Shown here: piece after piece, positions 10,899 to 22,400 of the stretch
Numbering within the stretch: position 1 is the stretch's first letter
Layout: each line of letters begins with the position of its first letter
Origin: Agelas oroides
Lineage: Eukaryota > Porifera > Demospongiae > Agelasida > Agelasidae
Assembly: GCA_949130485.1 (NCBI GenBank)
Contig: OX422184.1
Span: forward strand, 75,001 to 139,000
Reading direction: 5' to 3'
DNA: 64,000 bases
The notes under the pieces: model-generated
What the model saw: the letters and a program-made list of their open reading frames with translations, nothing else
The model's database searches: none
Told to the model about the DNA's origin: nothing
Program-made: the position numbers and the translations under genes

Positions 10899-11098
10899 NN
10901 NNNNNNNNNNNNNNNNNNNNNNNNNNNNNNNNNNNNNNNNNNNNNNNNNNNNNNNNNNNNNNNNNNNNNNNNNNNNNNNNNNNNNNNNNNNNNNNNNNNN
11001 NNNNNNNNNNNNNNNNNNNNNNNNNNNNNNNNNNNNNNNNNNNNNNNNNNNNNNNNNNNNNNNNNNNNNNNNNNNNNNNNNNNNNNNNNNNNNNNNNN
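10899..11098. other. Assembly gap of 200 N
   Basis: Exactly 200 Ns. The round number suggests a placeholder of unknown true length. Confidence 1.
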
Positions 11099-11354
11099 CT
11101 AACCCTAACCCTAACCCTAACCTAACCCTAACCCTAACCCTAACCCTAACCCTAACCCTAACCCTAACCCTAACCCTAACCTAACCCTAACCCTAACCCT
11201 AACCCTAACCCTAACCCTAACCCTAACCCTAACCCTAACCCTAACCCTAACCCTAACCCTAACCCTAACCCTAACCCTAACCCTAACCCTAACCCTAACC
11301 CTAACCCTAACCCTAACCCTAACCTAACCCTAACCCTAACCCTAACCCTAACCC
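11099..11354. repeat. Telomere repeat array (CCCTAA)n
   Basis: About 42 hexamers of CCCTAA, the complement of the animal telomere repeat TTAGGG, with at least three copies shortened to CCTAA. The C-rich strand reads 5' to 3' away from the gap, the orientation expected at the left end of a chromosome. It passes directly into the 54-bp satellite. Confidence 0.97.
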
Positions 11355-14300
11355 CTTTCAGTCAATTAACTATTAACACCTAACCCCCCAACACTTTGCC
11401 CCAACCCCCTTTCAGTCAATTAACTATTAACACCTAACCCCCAACACTTTGCCCCAACCCCCTTTCAGTCAATTAACTATTAACACCTAACCCCCCAACA
11501 CTTTGCCCCAACCCCCTTTCAGTCAATTAACTATTAACACCTAACCCCCCAACACTTTGCCCCAACCCCCTTTCAGTCAATTAACTATTAACACCTAACC
11601 CCCCAACACTTTGCCCCAACCCCCTTTCAGTCAATTAACTATTAACACCTAACCCCCCAACACTTTGCCCCAACCCCCTTTCAGTCAATTAACTATTAAC
11701 ACCTAACCCCCCAACACTTTGCCCCAACCCCCTTTCAGTCAATTAACTATTAACACCTAACCCCCCAACACTTTGCCCCAACCCCCTTTCAGTCAATTAA
11801 CTATTAACACCTAACCCCCCAACACTTTGCCCCAACCCCCTTTCAGTCAATTAACTATTAACACCTAACCCCCCAACACTTTGCCCCAACCCCCTTTCAG
11901 TCAATTAACTATTAACACCTAACCCCCCAACACTTTGCCCCAACCCCCTTTCAGTCAATTAACTATTAACACCTAACCCCCCAACACTTTGCCCCAACCC
12001 CCTTTCAGTCAATTAACTATTAACACCTAACCCCCCAACACTTTGCCCCAACCCCCTTTCAGTCAATTAACTATTAACACCTAACCCCCCAACACTTTGC
12101 CCCAACCCCCTTTCAGTCAATTAACTATTAACACCTAACCCCCCAACACTTTGCCCCAACCCCCTTTCAGTCAATTAACTATTAACACCTAACCCCCCAA
12201 CACTTTGCCCCAACCCCCTTTCAGTCAATTAACTATTAACACCTAACCCCCCAACACTTTGCCCCAACCCCCTTTCAGTCAATTAACTATTAACACCTAA
12301 CCCCCCAACACTTTGCCCCAACCCCCTTTCAGTCAATTAACTATTAACACCTAACCCCCCAACACTTTGCCCCAACCCCCTTTCAGTCAATTAACTATTA
12401 ACACCTAACCCCCCAACACTTTGCCCCAACCCCCTTTCAGTCAATTAACTATTAACACCTAACCCCCCAACACTTTGCCCCAACCCCCTTTCAGTCAATT
12501 AACTATTAACACCTAACCCCCCAACACTTTGCCCCAACCCCCTTTCAGTCAATTAACTATTAACACCTAACCCCCCAACACTTTGCCCCAACCCCCTTTC
12601 AGTCAATTAACTATTAACACCTAACCCCCCAACACTTTGCCCCAACCCCCTTTCAGTCAATTAACTATTAACACCTAACCCCCCAACACTTTGCCCCAAC
12701 CCCCTTTCAGTCAATTAACTATTAACACCTAACCCCCCAACACTTTGCCCCAACCCCCTTTCAGTCAATTAACTATTAACACCTAACCCCCCAACACTTT
12801 GCCCCAACCCCCTTTCAGTCAATTAACTATTAACACCTAACCCCCCAACACTTTGCCCCAACCCCCTTTCAGTCAATTAACTATTAACACCTAACCCCCC
12901 AACACTTTGCCCCAACCCCCTTTCAGTCAATTAACTATTAACACCTAACCCCCCAACACTTTGCCCCAACCCCCTTTCAGTCAATTAACTATTAACACCT
13001 AACCCCCCAACACTTTGCCCCAACCCCCTTTCAGTCAATTAACTATTAACACCTAACCCCCCAACACTTTGCCCCAACCCCCTTTCAGTCAATTAACTAT
13101 TAACACCTAACCCCCCAACACTTTGCCCCAACCCCCTTTCAGTCAATTAACTATTAACACCTAACCCCCCAACACTTTGCCCCAACCCCCTTTCAGTCAA
13201 TTAACTATTAACACCTAACCCCCCAACACTTTGCCCCAACCCCCTTTCAGTCAATTAACTATTAACACCTAACCCCCCAACACTTTGCCCCAACCCCCTT
13301 TCAGTCAATTAACTATTAACACCTAACCCCCCAACACTTTGCCCCAACCCCCTTTCAGTCAATTAACTATTAACACCTAACCCCCCAACACTTTGCCCCA
13401 ACCCCCTTTCAGTCAATTAACTATTAACACCTAACCCCCCAACACTTTGCCCCAACCCCCTTTCAGTCAATTAACTATTAACACCTAACCCCCCAACACT
13501 TTGCCCCAACCCCCTTTCAGTCAATTAACTATTAACACCTAACCCCCCAACACTTTGCCCCAACCCCCTTTCAGTCAATTAACTATTAACACCTAACCCC
13601 CCAACACTTTGCCCCAACCCCCTTTCAGTCAATTAACTATTAACACCTAACCCCCCAACACTTTGCCCCAACCCCCTTTCAGTCAATTAACTATTAACAC
13701 CTAACCCCCCAACACTTTGCCCCAACCCCCTTTCAGTCAATTAACTATTAACACCTAACCCCCCAACACTTTGCCCCAACCCCCTTTCAGTCAATTAACT
13801 ATTAACACCTAACCCCCCAACACTTTGCCCCAACCCCCTTTCAGTCAATTAACTATTAACACCTAACCCCCCAACACTTTGCCCCAACCCCCTTTCAGTC
13901 AATTAACTATTAACACCTAACCCCCCAACACTTTGCCCCAACCCCCTTTCAGTCAATTAACTATTAACACCTAACCCCCCAACACTTTGCCCCAACCCCC
14001 TTTCAGTCAATTAACTATTAACACCTAACCCCCCAACACTTTGCCCCAACCCCCTTTCAGTCAATTAACTATTAACACCTAACCCCCCAACACTTTGCCC
14101 CAACCCCCTTTCAGTCAATTAACTATTAACACCTAACCCCCCAACACTTTGCCCCAACCCCCTTTCAGTCAATTAACTATTAACACCTAACCCCCCAACA
14201 CTTTGCCCCAACCCCCTTTCAGTCAATTAACTATTAACACCTAACCCCCCAACACTTTGCCCCAACCCCCTTTCAGTCAATTAACTATTAACACCTAACC

Positions 14301-16113
14301 CCCCAACACTTTGCCCCAACCCCCTTTCAGTCAATTAACTATTAACACCTAACCCCCCAACACTTTGCCCCAACCCCCTTTCAGTCAATTAACTATTAAC
14401 ACCTAACCCCCCAACACTTTGCCCCAACCCCCTTTCAGTCAATTAACTATTAACACCTAACCCCCCAACACTTTGCCCCAACCCCCTTTCAGTCAATTAA
14501 CTATTAACACCTAACCCCCCAACACTTTGCCCCAACCCCCTTTCAGTCAATTAACTATTAACACCTAACCCCCCAACACTTTGCCCCAACCCCCTTTCAG
14601 TCAATTAACTATTAACACCTAACCCCCCAACACTTTGCCCCAACCCCCTTTCAGTCAATTAACTATTAACACCTAACCCCCCAACACTTTGCCCCAACCC
14701 CCTTTCAGTCAATTAACTATTAACACCTAACCCCCCAACACTTTGCCCCAACCCCCTTTCAGTCAATTAACTATTAACACCTAACCCCCCAACACTTTGC
14801 CCCAACCCCCTTTCAGTCAATTAACTATTAACACCTAACCCCCCAACACTTTGCCCCAACCCCCTTTCAGTCAATTAACTATTAACACCTAACCCCCCAA
14901 CACTTTGCCCCAACCCCCTTTCAGTCAATTAACTATTAACACCTAACCCCCCAACACTTTGCCCCAACCCCCTTTCAGTCAATTAACTATTAACACCTAA
15001 CCCCCCAACACTTTGCCCCAACCCCCTTTCAGTCAATTAACTATTAACACCTAACCCCCCAACACTTTGCCCCAACCCCCTTTCAGTCAATTAACTATTA
15101 ACACCTAACCCCCCAACACTTTGCCCCAACCCCCTTTCAGTCAATTAACTATTAACACCTAACCCCCCAACACTTTGCCCCAACCCCCTTTCAGTCAATT
15201 AACTATTAACACCTAACCCCCCAACACTTTGCCCCAACCCCCTTTCAGTCAATTAACTATTAACACCTAACCCCCCAACACTTTGCCCCAACCCCCTTTC
15301 AGTCAATTAACTATTAACACCTAACCCCCCAACACTTTGCCCCAACCCCCTTTCAGTCAATTAACTATTAACACCTAACCCCCCAACACTTTGCCCCAAC
15401 CCCCTTTCAGTCAATTAACTATTAACACCTAACCCCCCAACACTTTGCCCCAACCCCCTTTCAGTCAATTAACTATTAACACCTAACCCCCCAACACTTT
15501 GCCCCAACCCCCTTTCAGTCAATTAACTATTAACACCTAACCCCCCAACACTTTGCCCCAACCCCCTTTCAGTCAATTAACTATTAACACCTAACCCCCC
15601 AACACTTTGCCCCAACCCCCTTTCAGTCAATTAACTATTAACACCTAACCCCCCAACACTTTGCCCCAACCCCCTTTCAGTCAATTAACTATTAACACCT
15701 AACCCCCCAACACTTTGCCCCAACCCCCTTTCAGTCAATTAACTATTAACACCTAACCCCCCAACACTTTGCCCCAACCCCCTTTCAGTCAATTAACTAT
15801 TAACACCTAACCCCCCAACACTTTGCCCCAACCCCCTTTCAGTCAATTAACTATTAACACCTAACCCCCCAACACTTTGCCCCAACCCCCTTTCAGTCAA
15901 TTAACTATTAACACCTAACCCCCCAACACTTTGCCCCAACCCCCTTTCAGTCAATTAACTATTAACACCTAACCCCCCAACACTTTGCCCCAACCCCCTT
16001 TCAGTCAATTAACTATTAACACCTAACCCCCCAACACTTTGCCCCAACCCCCTTTCAGTCAATTAACTATTAACACCTAACCCCCCAACACTTCGCCCCA
16101 ACCACCTTTCAGT
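11353..16113. repeat. 54-bp subtelomeric satellite, about 88 head-to-tail copies
   Basis: The unit contains CCCTTTCAGTCAATTAAC, TATTAACACCTAACCCC and CCAACACTTTGCCCC in turn. Pattern phase recurs exactly every 540 bases, which fixes the period at 54. Copies are nearly identical. The second copy is one C short, and only the last (around 16090-16113) shows substitutions (CTTCGCCCC, ACCACC). The unit includes the telomere-like CACCTAACCCC. There are no spacers and no open reading frame. Confidence 0.97.
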
Positions 16114-16469
16114 AGCTTGTCGCTTATATATGTAAATAAATGGCGGGCCCGTAGGGCCCGCCATTTATTTACATTTATAAGCGGCGCAGCATCATGCCGT
16201 AGGCATGATGCGGCGCCGCCTATTGCACTGCTTATTGCGCACTGCAGCGAAGCTGCATCGCGCCGCAGGCACAAAGCGATCCAGTCTATTTAAGTAAGCG
16301 TTTAGCGCTATATGGCGAAGCATTGCGCCTAATGCGGTCACCTACGATTCATTGCCTATCTCAGTCAGCATTTAGTGGTCTGCGTCGTCGCATTTTACCA
16401 AGCGCGCGTTGCGACTATTTATTTGCTATTTAAGTAAGCATTTGGCGCGGTGTAGTGACGCTGCATTGG
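16114..16469. other. CpG-rich hairpin block between the two satellites
   Basis: Single-copy-looking sequence rich in perfect inverted repeats with three-base loops. There is a 20-bp stem with GTA loop (16131-16173), a 16-bp stem with one mismatch and GTA loop (16183-16217), a 6-bp stem with GAA loop (16243-16257), and a GCGAAGC core at 16315-16321. CTATTTAAGTAAGC occurs twice, 140 bp apart (16286 and 16426). No coding sequence is convincing. The block separates C-rich telomeric arrays from the G-rich minisatellite. Confidence 0.8.
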
Positions 16470-19400
16470 GCCAGGGGAATACAGGGGAATGAAGAAAGTG
16501 CCAGGGGAACGCCTTGGAGTGGGTGTGAAAAGCCAGGGGAATGCAGGAGAATTCTGGGGGAATGTAAGGGTGTGCTAGCAATGTGCCAGCGGTATGCAGG
16601 GTAATGCAGGGAATGCAGGGAAATGTATGGGAGTGGGTAAAAATTGCCAGGGGGATTCATGGGAATGCCAGGGGGTGTAAGGGTGTAGGTTAAATGTGCC
16701 AGGAGATTACAGGGGAATGCCAGGGGAATGTATGGATGAGGGTGCAAACTGCTAGGGAAATGCAGTGGAATGCCAGGGGAATGAAATGGAGTTGGTCCAA
16801 AGTGCTTGGCAAATGCAGGAGTGAAGAATGCTGGGGAATGTATGGGGATGGGTGCAATGTGCCAGGCGAATACAGGGAATGCAGGGCAATGCAGGAAAAT
16901 GCAGGGAATGCCGGGGAACATAAGGGAGTGCATGCAAAGTGCCAGGGGAATGCAGGGGAATCCAGGAGAGTGCCAGGGGAACATATGGGAGTGTGTGCAA
17001 AGTGCCAAGAGAATGCAGGGGAATGCCAAGGGAACGTATGGGAGTGGGTGCAAAGTGCCAGGGGAATGCCAGGGGAACGTATAGGAGTGGGTGTAAAATA
17101 CCAGGGGAATGCAGGAGGATGCAAAGAAATGCCAGGGGAATGTATTGGTCTGTGTGCCAAGTCCAGTGGAATGCAGGGAAATTCAACGGAATGCCAGGGG
17201 AATGTATGGGAGTGGGTGCAAATTGCCAGGATAATGCAGGGAATGCAGGGGAATGCCAGGGAAATCGAGGGGAATACAAGTGAATGCCAAGGGAACGAAC
17301 GGGAGTCTGTGCAAAGTGCCAGAGGAATGCAGGTGAATGCAAAGAAATGCCAGGTGAATGTATGGATCTGTGTGCAAAGTGCCTGGGAAATGCAGGGGAA
17401 TTGAGGGGAATGTCAGGGGAAAGTATGGGAGTGGGCACAAAGTGCCTGAGGAATGTAGGCGAATTCAGGGAAATGCAATGGAACGTATGGGTGGGTGCAA
17501 AGTGCCAGGGGAATGCAGGGGAATGCCGTCGAAACTTAAGGCAGTGGGTGAAAAGTGCCAGGGGAATGAAGGGAAATATAGGGAAATACCAAGGGAACGT
17601 ATTGGGAGTGCGTGTAAACCGCCAGAGGAATGCAGGGAAATGCCAGGAGAATGTAAGGGAGTGGGTGGACTCCCCAGGGGAATGCAGCGGAATGCAGCCA
17701 GGAGAATGTATGGAAATAGGTCCAAAGTGACACGTTAATGCAGGGGAATGACGGGAATCCATGGGATTGTATGGAACTGGGTGCAAAGTGCTAGAGCAAT
17801 GCAGGGGGATGAAGGGAAATACTAGGGGAACATATGTGAGAGGTGCTAAGTGCGAGGAGAAAGGAGGGGAATGCAGGGGAATCCCATTAGAATGTATGGT
17901 AGTGGGTGAAAAGTGCCAGGGAAATGCAGGTGAATGACAGGGAAATGTACGGGAGTGGGTGTAAAGTGCCAGGGGAATGTATGGGAGTGGGTGCAAAGTA
18001 CCATGGGGAATGGAGTGGGTGTAAAGTGCCAGGGGAATGCAGGGGAATGACAAGGAAACGTACGGTAGTGGGTGCAAAGTGCCAGGGGAATACAAGGGAA
18101 TGTATGTGTGGGTGCAAAGAGTCCACGAATGCAGGGGAATGCACAGGAATACCAGGGAAACGTAAATGGGTGGGTGCAATGTGCAAGGGAAAACTAGGGG
18201 AATGCCAAGGGAATGTATGGGAGTGGGTGCTAAGTGCCAGGGGAATGGAGGGGAATCCCATGAGAATGTATGGGAGTGGATACAAATTGCCAGGGGAATG
18301 CATGGGAATGGGTGTGGGTGCAAAGTGTCCAGGTAAGCAGGGGAATGCAGAGGAATGCAGAGGAATGCCAGGTGAACGTATGGGAGTGGGTGTAACGTGC
18401 CAGGGGAATGCAGGGGAATGACGGGAATCTACAGGAGTGGGTGTAAAGTGCCAGGGGAATACAAGGGAATGCAGGGGAATGCAGGGGAATGCCAGGGGAA
18501 TGTACGGTAGTGGGTGCAAAGTGCCAGGGGAATGCAGGGGAATGTGTGTGGGTGCAAAGTGTCCAGGTAATGCAGGGGAATGCAGAGGAATGCCAGGTGA
18601 ACGTAAATTGGTGGGTGGAAAGTGCAAAGGGAATGGAGGGGAATCCCATTAGAGTGTATGGGAGTGTGTACATAGTGCCAGGGGATTGCAGGGGAATGCC
18701 AAGGGAATGTATGGGAGAGGGTGCAACGTGCCAGTGCAATGCAGGGGAATACCAAAGGAACATATGGGAGTGGGTGTAAACTGTCAGGGGATGCAGAGAA
18801 TACAGAGGAATGCCAGGGAAATGCAGGGGAATACAGGGGAATGCCAGGGGTACGTATGGGAGTGGGTGCAAACTGCAAGGGAATGCTGTGGAATGCAGGG
18901 GAATACCAGGGGAACATATGGGAGTGGGTGCAAACTGCCAGAGCAATGCAGGGGTATGCAGGGGAATGCCAGTTGAACATATGGGAGTGGGTGTAGAGTG
19001 CCAAGGGAATGCAGGGAACTACCAGGTGAATGTAAGGGGGCGAGTGTAAATTGCTACGGTAAAGAAGGGGAATGCAAAGCAATGCCAGGGGAACGTAGGA
19101 GAGAGAATGCAAATTCCCAGGGGAATGCAGGGGAATGCAGCGGAATGCCAGGGAACGTACGGTAGTGGGTGCAAAGTGCCAAGGGAATGCATGGGAATGC
19201 ATGGGAATGCCAGGGAAACATATGGGAGTGAGTGTAAACTGCCAGGGGAATGTAGGGAATGCAGGGGAATGCCAGGGGAAAGTACAGGAATGGGTGTATA
19301 ATGCCAGGGTAATGCAAGAGACTACCAGGGGAATATAAAGGAGTGGGTGTAAAGTGCTAACGTAATGAAGGGGAATGCAGGGGAATGCCAGGGGAACGTA

Positions 19401-22400
19401 CGAGAGTGGAGGCAAAGTGCCAGGGGAACGCAGGGGAATGCAGGGAAATACAGGGAAATGCCAGGGGAACGTATGGGAGTGGGTGCAAAGTGCCAGGGAA
19501 ATGCTGGGGAATGCAGGGGAATGCCAGGGGAACGTATGGGAGTGGGTATAAACTGCCAGGGGAATGCAGGGAATGCAGGGGAATGCCAGGGGAACGTATG
19601 GGAGTGGGTGTATAGTACCAGGGGAATGCAGGGGACTACCAGGGAAATGGAAGGGAGTGGGTGTAAAGTGCTAGCGGAATTAAGGGTAATGCAGGGGGAT
19701 GCCAGGGGAACGTACAAGAGTGGAGGCAAAGTGCCAGGGGAATGCAGGGGAATGCAGGGAAATAGAGGGAAATGACAGGGGAACATATGGGAGTGGGTGC
19801 AAAGTGCCAGGGGAACGCACGGAAATGCAGGGGAATGCCAGGGAAACGTATGGGAGTGTAAAGTGCCAGGGGAATGCAGGGGAATGACAGGGGAATCTAC
19901 GGGAGTGGGTGTAAAGTGCTAGGGGAATTCAGGTGAATGCAGGGGAATGCAGGTGAATGCCAGGGGAACGTATGGTAGTGGGTGCAAAGAGCCAGGGGAA
20001 TACAGGGGAATGCCAGGGGAACTTATGGGAGTGGGTGCAAAGTGTCATAGGAATGCTGGGGAATACAGGGGAATGTCAGGGGAACGAATGAGTGGGTGTA
20101 AACTGCCAGGGGAATGCAGGGAATGCAGGGGAATGCCAGGGGAACGGTGTATAGTGCCAGGGGAATGCAAGGGAGTGGGTGTAAAGTGCTAGCGGAATGA
20201 AAGGGAATGCAGGGGAATGCCAGGGGAATGCAGGTGAATACAGGGGAATACAGGGAAATGCCAGAGGAACGTATGGGAGTGGGTACAAAGTGCCAGCGGA
20301 ATGCTGGGGAATGCTGGGTAATGCAAGCATATGCCAAGGAAATGTACAGGAGGAGTGCAAAGCGCGAGAGGAATTCAGGTGAATGCAGGGGAATGCAGGG
20401 GAATGCCAGGGGAACGTATGGTAGTTGGTGCAAAGAGCCAGGGGAATACAGGGGAATGCCAGGGGAACTTATGGGAGTGGGTGCAAAGTGTCATGGGAAT
20501 GCTCCGGAATACAGGGGAATGTCAGGGGAACGAATGAGTGGGTGTAAACTGCCAGGGGAATGCAGGGAATGCAGGGGAATGCCAGGGGAACGGTGTATAG
20601 TGCCAGGGGATTGCAGGGGACTACCAGGGGAATGCAAGGGAGTGGGTGCAAAGTGCTAGCGGAATGAAAGGGAATGCAGGGGAATGCCAGGGGAATACAG
20701 GGAAATGCCAGGGGAACGTATGGGAGTGGGTGCAAAGTGTCATGGGAATGCTGCAGAATACAGGGGAATGTCAGGGGAACGAATGAGAGTGGGTATAAAC
20801 TGCCAGGGGAATGCAGGGAATGCAGGGGAATGCCAGGGGAACGGTGTTTAGTGCCAGGGGAATGCAGGGGACTACCAGGGGAATGCAAGGGAGTGGGTGT
20901 AAACTGCTAGCGGAATGAAAGGGAACGCAGGGGAATGCCAGGGGAATGCAAGGGAATACAGGGGAATACAGGGAAATGCCAGGGGAACGTATGGCAGTGG
21001 GTGCAAAGTGCCAGGGGAATGCTGGGAATGCAGGGGTATGCCAAGGGAACGTATGGGAGTGGGTGTAAACTGCCAGGGGAATGCAGGGAATGCAGGGGAA
21101 TGCCAAGGGAACGTATGGGAGTGGGTGTAAACTGCCAGGGGAATGCAGGGAATGCAGGGGAATGCAGGGAATGCAGGGGAATGCCAGGGGAACGTATGGG
21201 TGTGGTTGTATAGTGCCAGAGAAATGCAGGGGACTATCAGGGGAATGCAAGGGAGTGGGTGTAAAGTGCTAGCGGAATGAAAGGGAATGCAGGGGAATGC
21301 CAGGGGAATGCAGGGGAATACAGGGGAATACAGGGAAATGCCAGGGGAACGTATGGGAGTGGGTGCAAAGTGCCAGGGGAATGCTGGGAATGCAGGGGGA
21401 TGCCAAGGGAACGTATGGGAGTGGGTGTAAACTGCCAGGGGAATGCAGGGAATGCAGGGGAATGCAGGGAATGCAGGGGAATGCCAGGGGAACGTATGGG
21501 AGTGGGTGTATAGTGCAAGAGAAATGCAGGAGACTACCAGGGGAATGCAAGGGAGTGCGTGTAAAGTGCTAGCCGAATGAAGGGGGATGCAGGGGAATGC
21601 CAGGGGAACGCAGGGGAATGCAGGGGAATACAGAGGAATACAGGGAAATGCCAGAGGAACGTATGGGAGTGGGTGCAAAATGCCAGCAGAATGCTGGGGA
21701 ATGCTGGGTAATGCAGGCATATGCCAAGAGAATGTACAGAAGTGGGTGCAAAGCGCGAGAGGAATACAGGGGAATGCCAGGGGAACCTATTGGAGTGGGT
21801 ACAAAGGGCCGGGGAATGCTGGGGAATGCCAGGAGAACGTATGGGAGTGGGTGTAAACTGCCAGGGGAATGCAGGGAATGCAGGGGAATGCCAGGGGAAC
21901 GTATGGGAGGTGTATAGTGCTAGTGGAATGCAGGGGACTACGAGGGGAATGCAAGGGAGTGGGTGTAAAGTGCTAGCGGAATGAAGGGGAATGCAGGGGA
22001 ATGTCAGGGGAACGTACGAGAGTGGAGGCAAAGCGCCAGGGGAACGCAGGGGAATGCAGGGGAATACAGGGAAATGCCAGGGGAACGTATGGGAGTGGGT
22101 GTATAGTGCCAGGGGAATGCTGGGAATGCAGGGGGATGCCAAGGGAGTGGGTGTAAAGTGCTAGCGGAATGAAGGGGAATGCAGGGAAATGCCAGGGAAA
22201 AGTACGAGAGTGGAGGCTGTGCCAGGGTAACGCAGGGAAATGCAGGGGAATACAGGAGAATACAGGGTAATGCCAGGAGAACGTATGGGAGAGGGTGCAA
22301 AGTGCCAGGGGAATGCTGGGGAATGCAGGGGAGTGCCAGGGGAACGATTGGAAGTGGGTGCAAACAGCCGGGGAAATACAGGGGAATGCAGGAGAATGCC

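Noticed and set aside
10705..11184. ORF crossing the G-rich microsatellite, the Ns and the telomere array
   Set aside because: It consists only of repeat and undefined bases.
11353..16113. CRISPR-like array
   Set aside because: The 54-bp units abut head to tail with no unique spacers, beside a telomere in a eukaryotic genome. It is a satellite.
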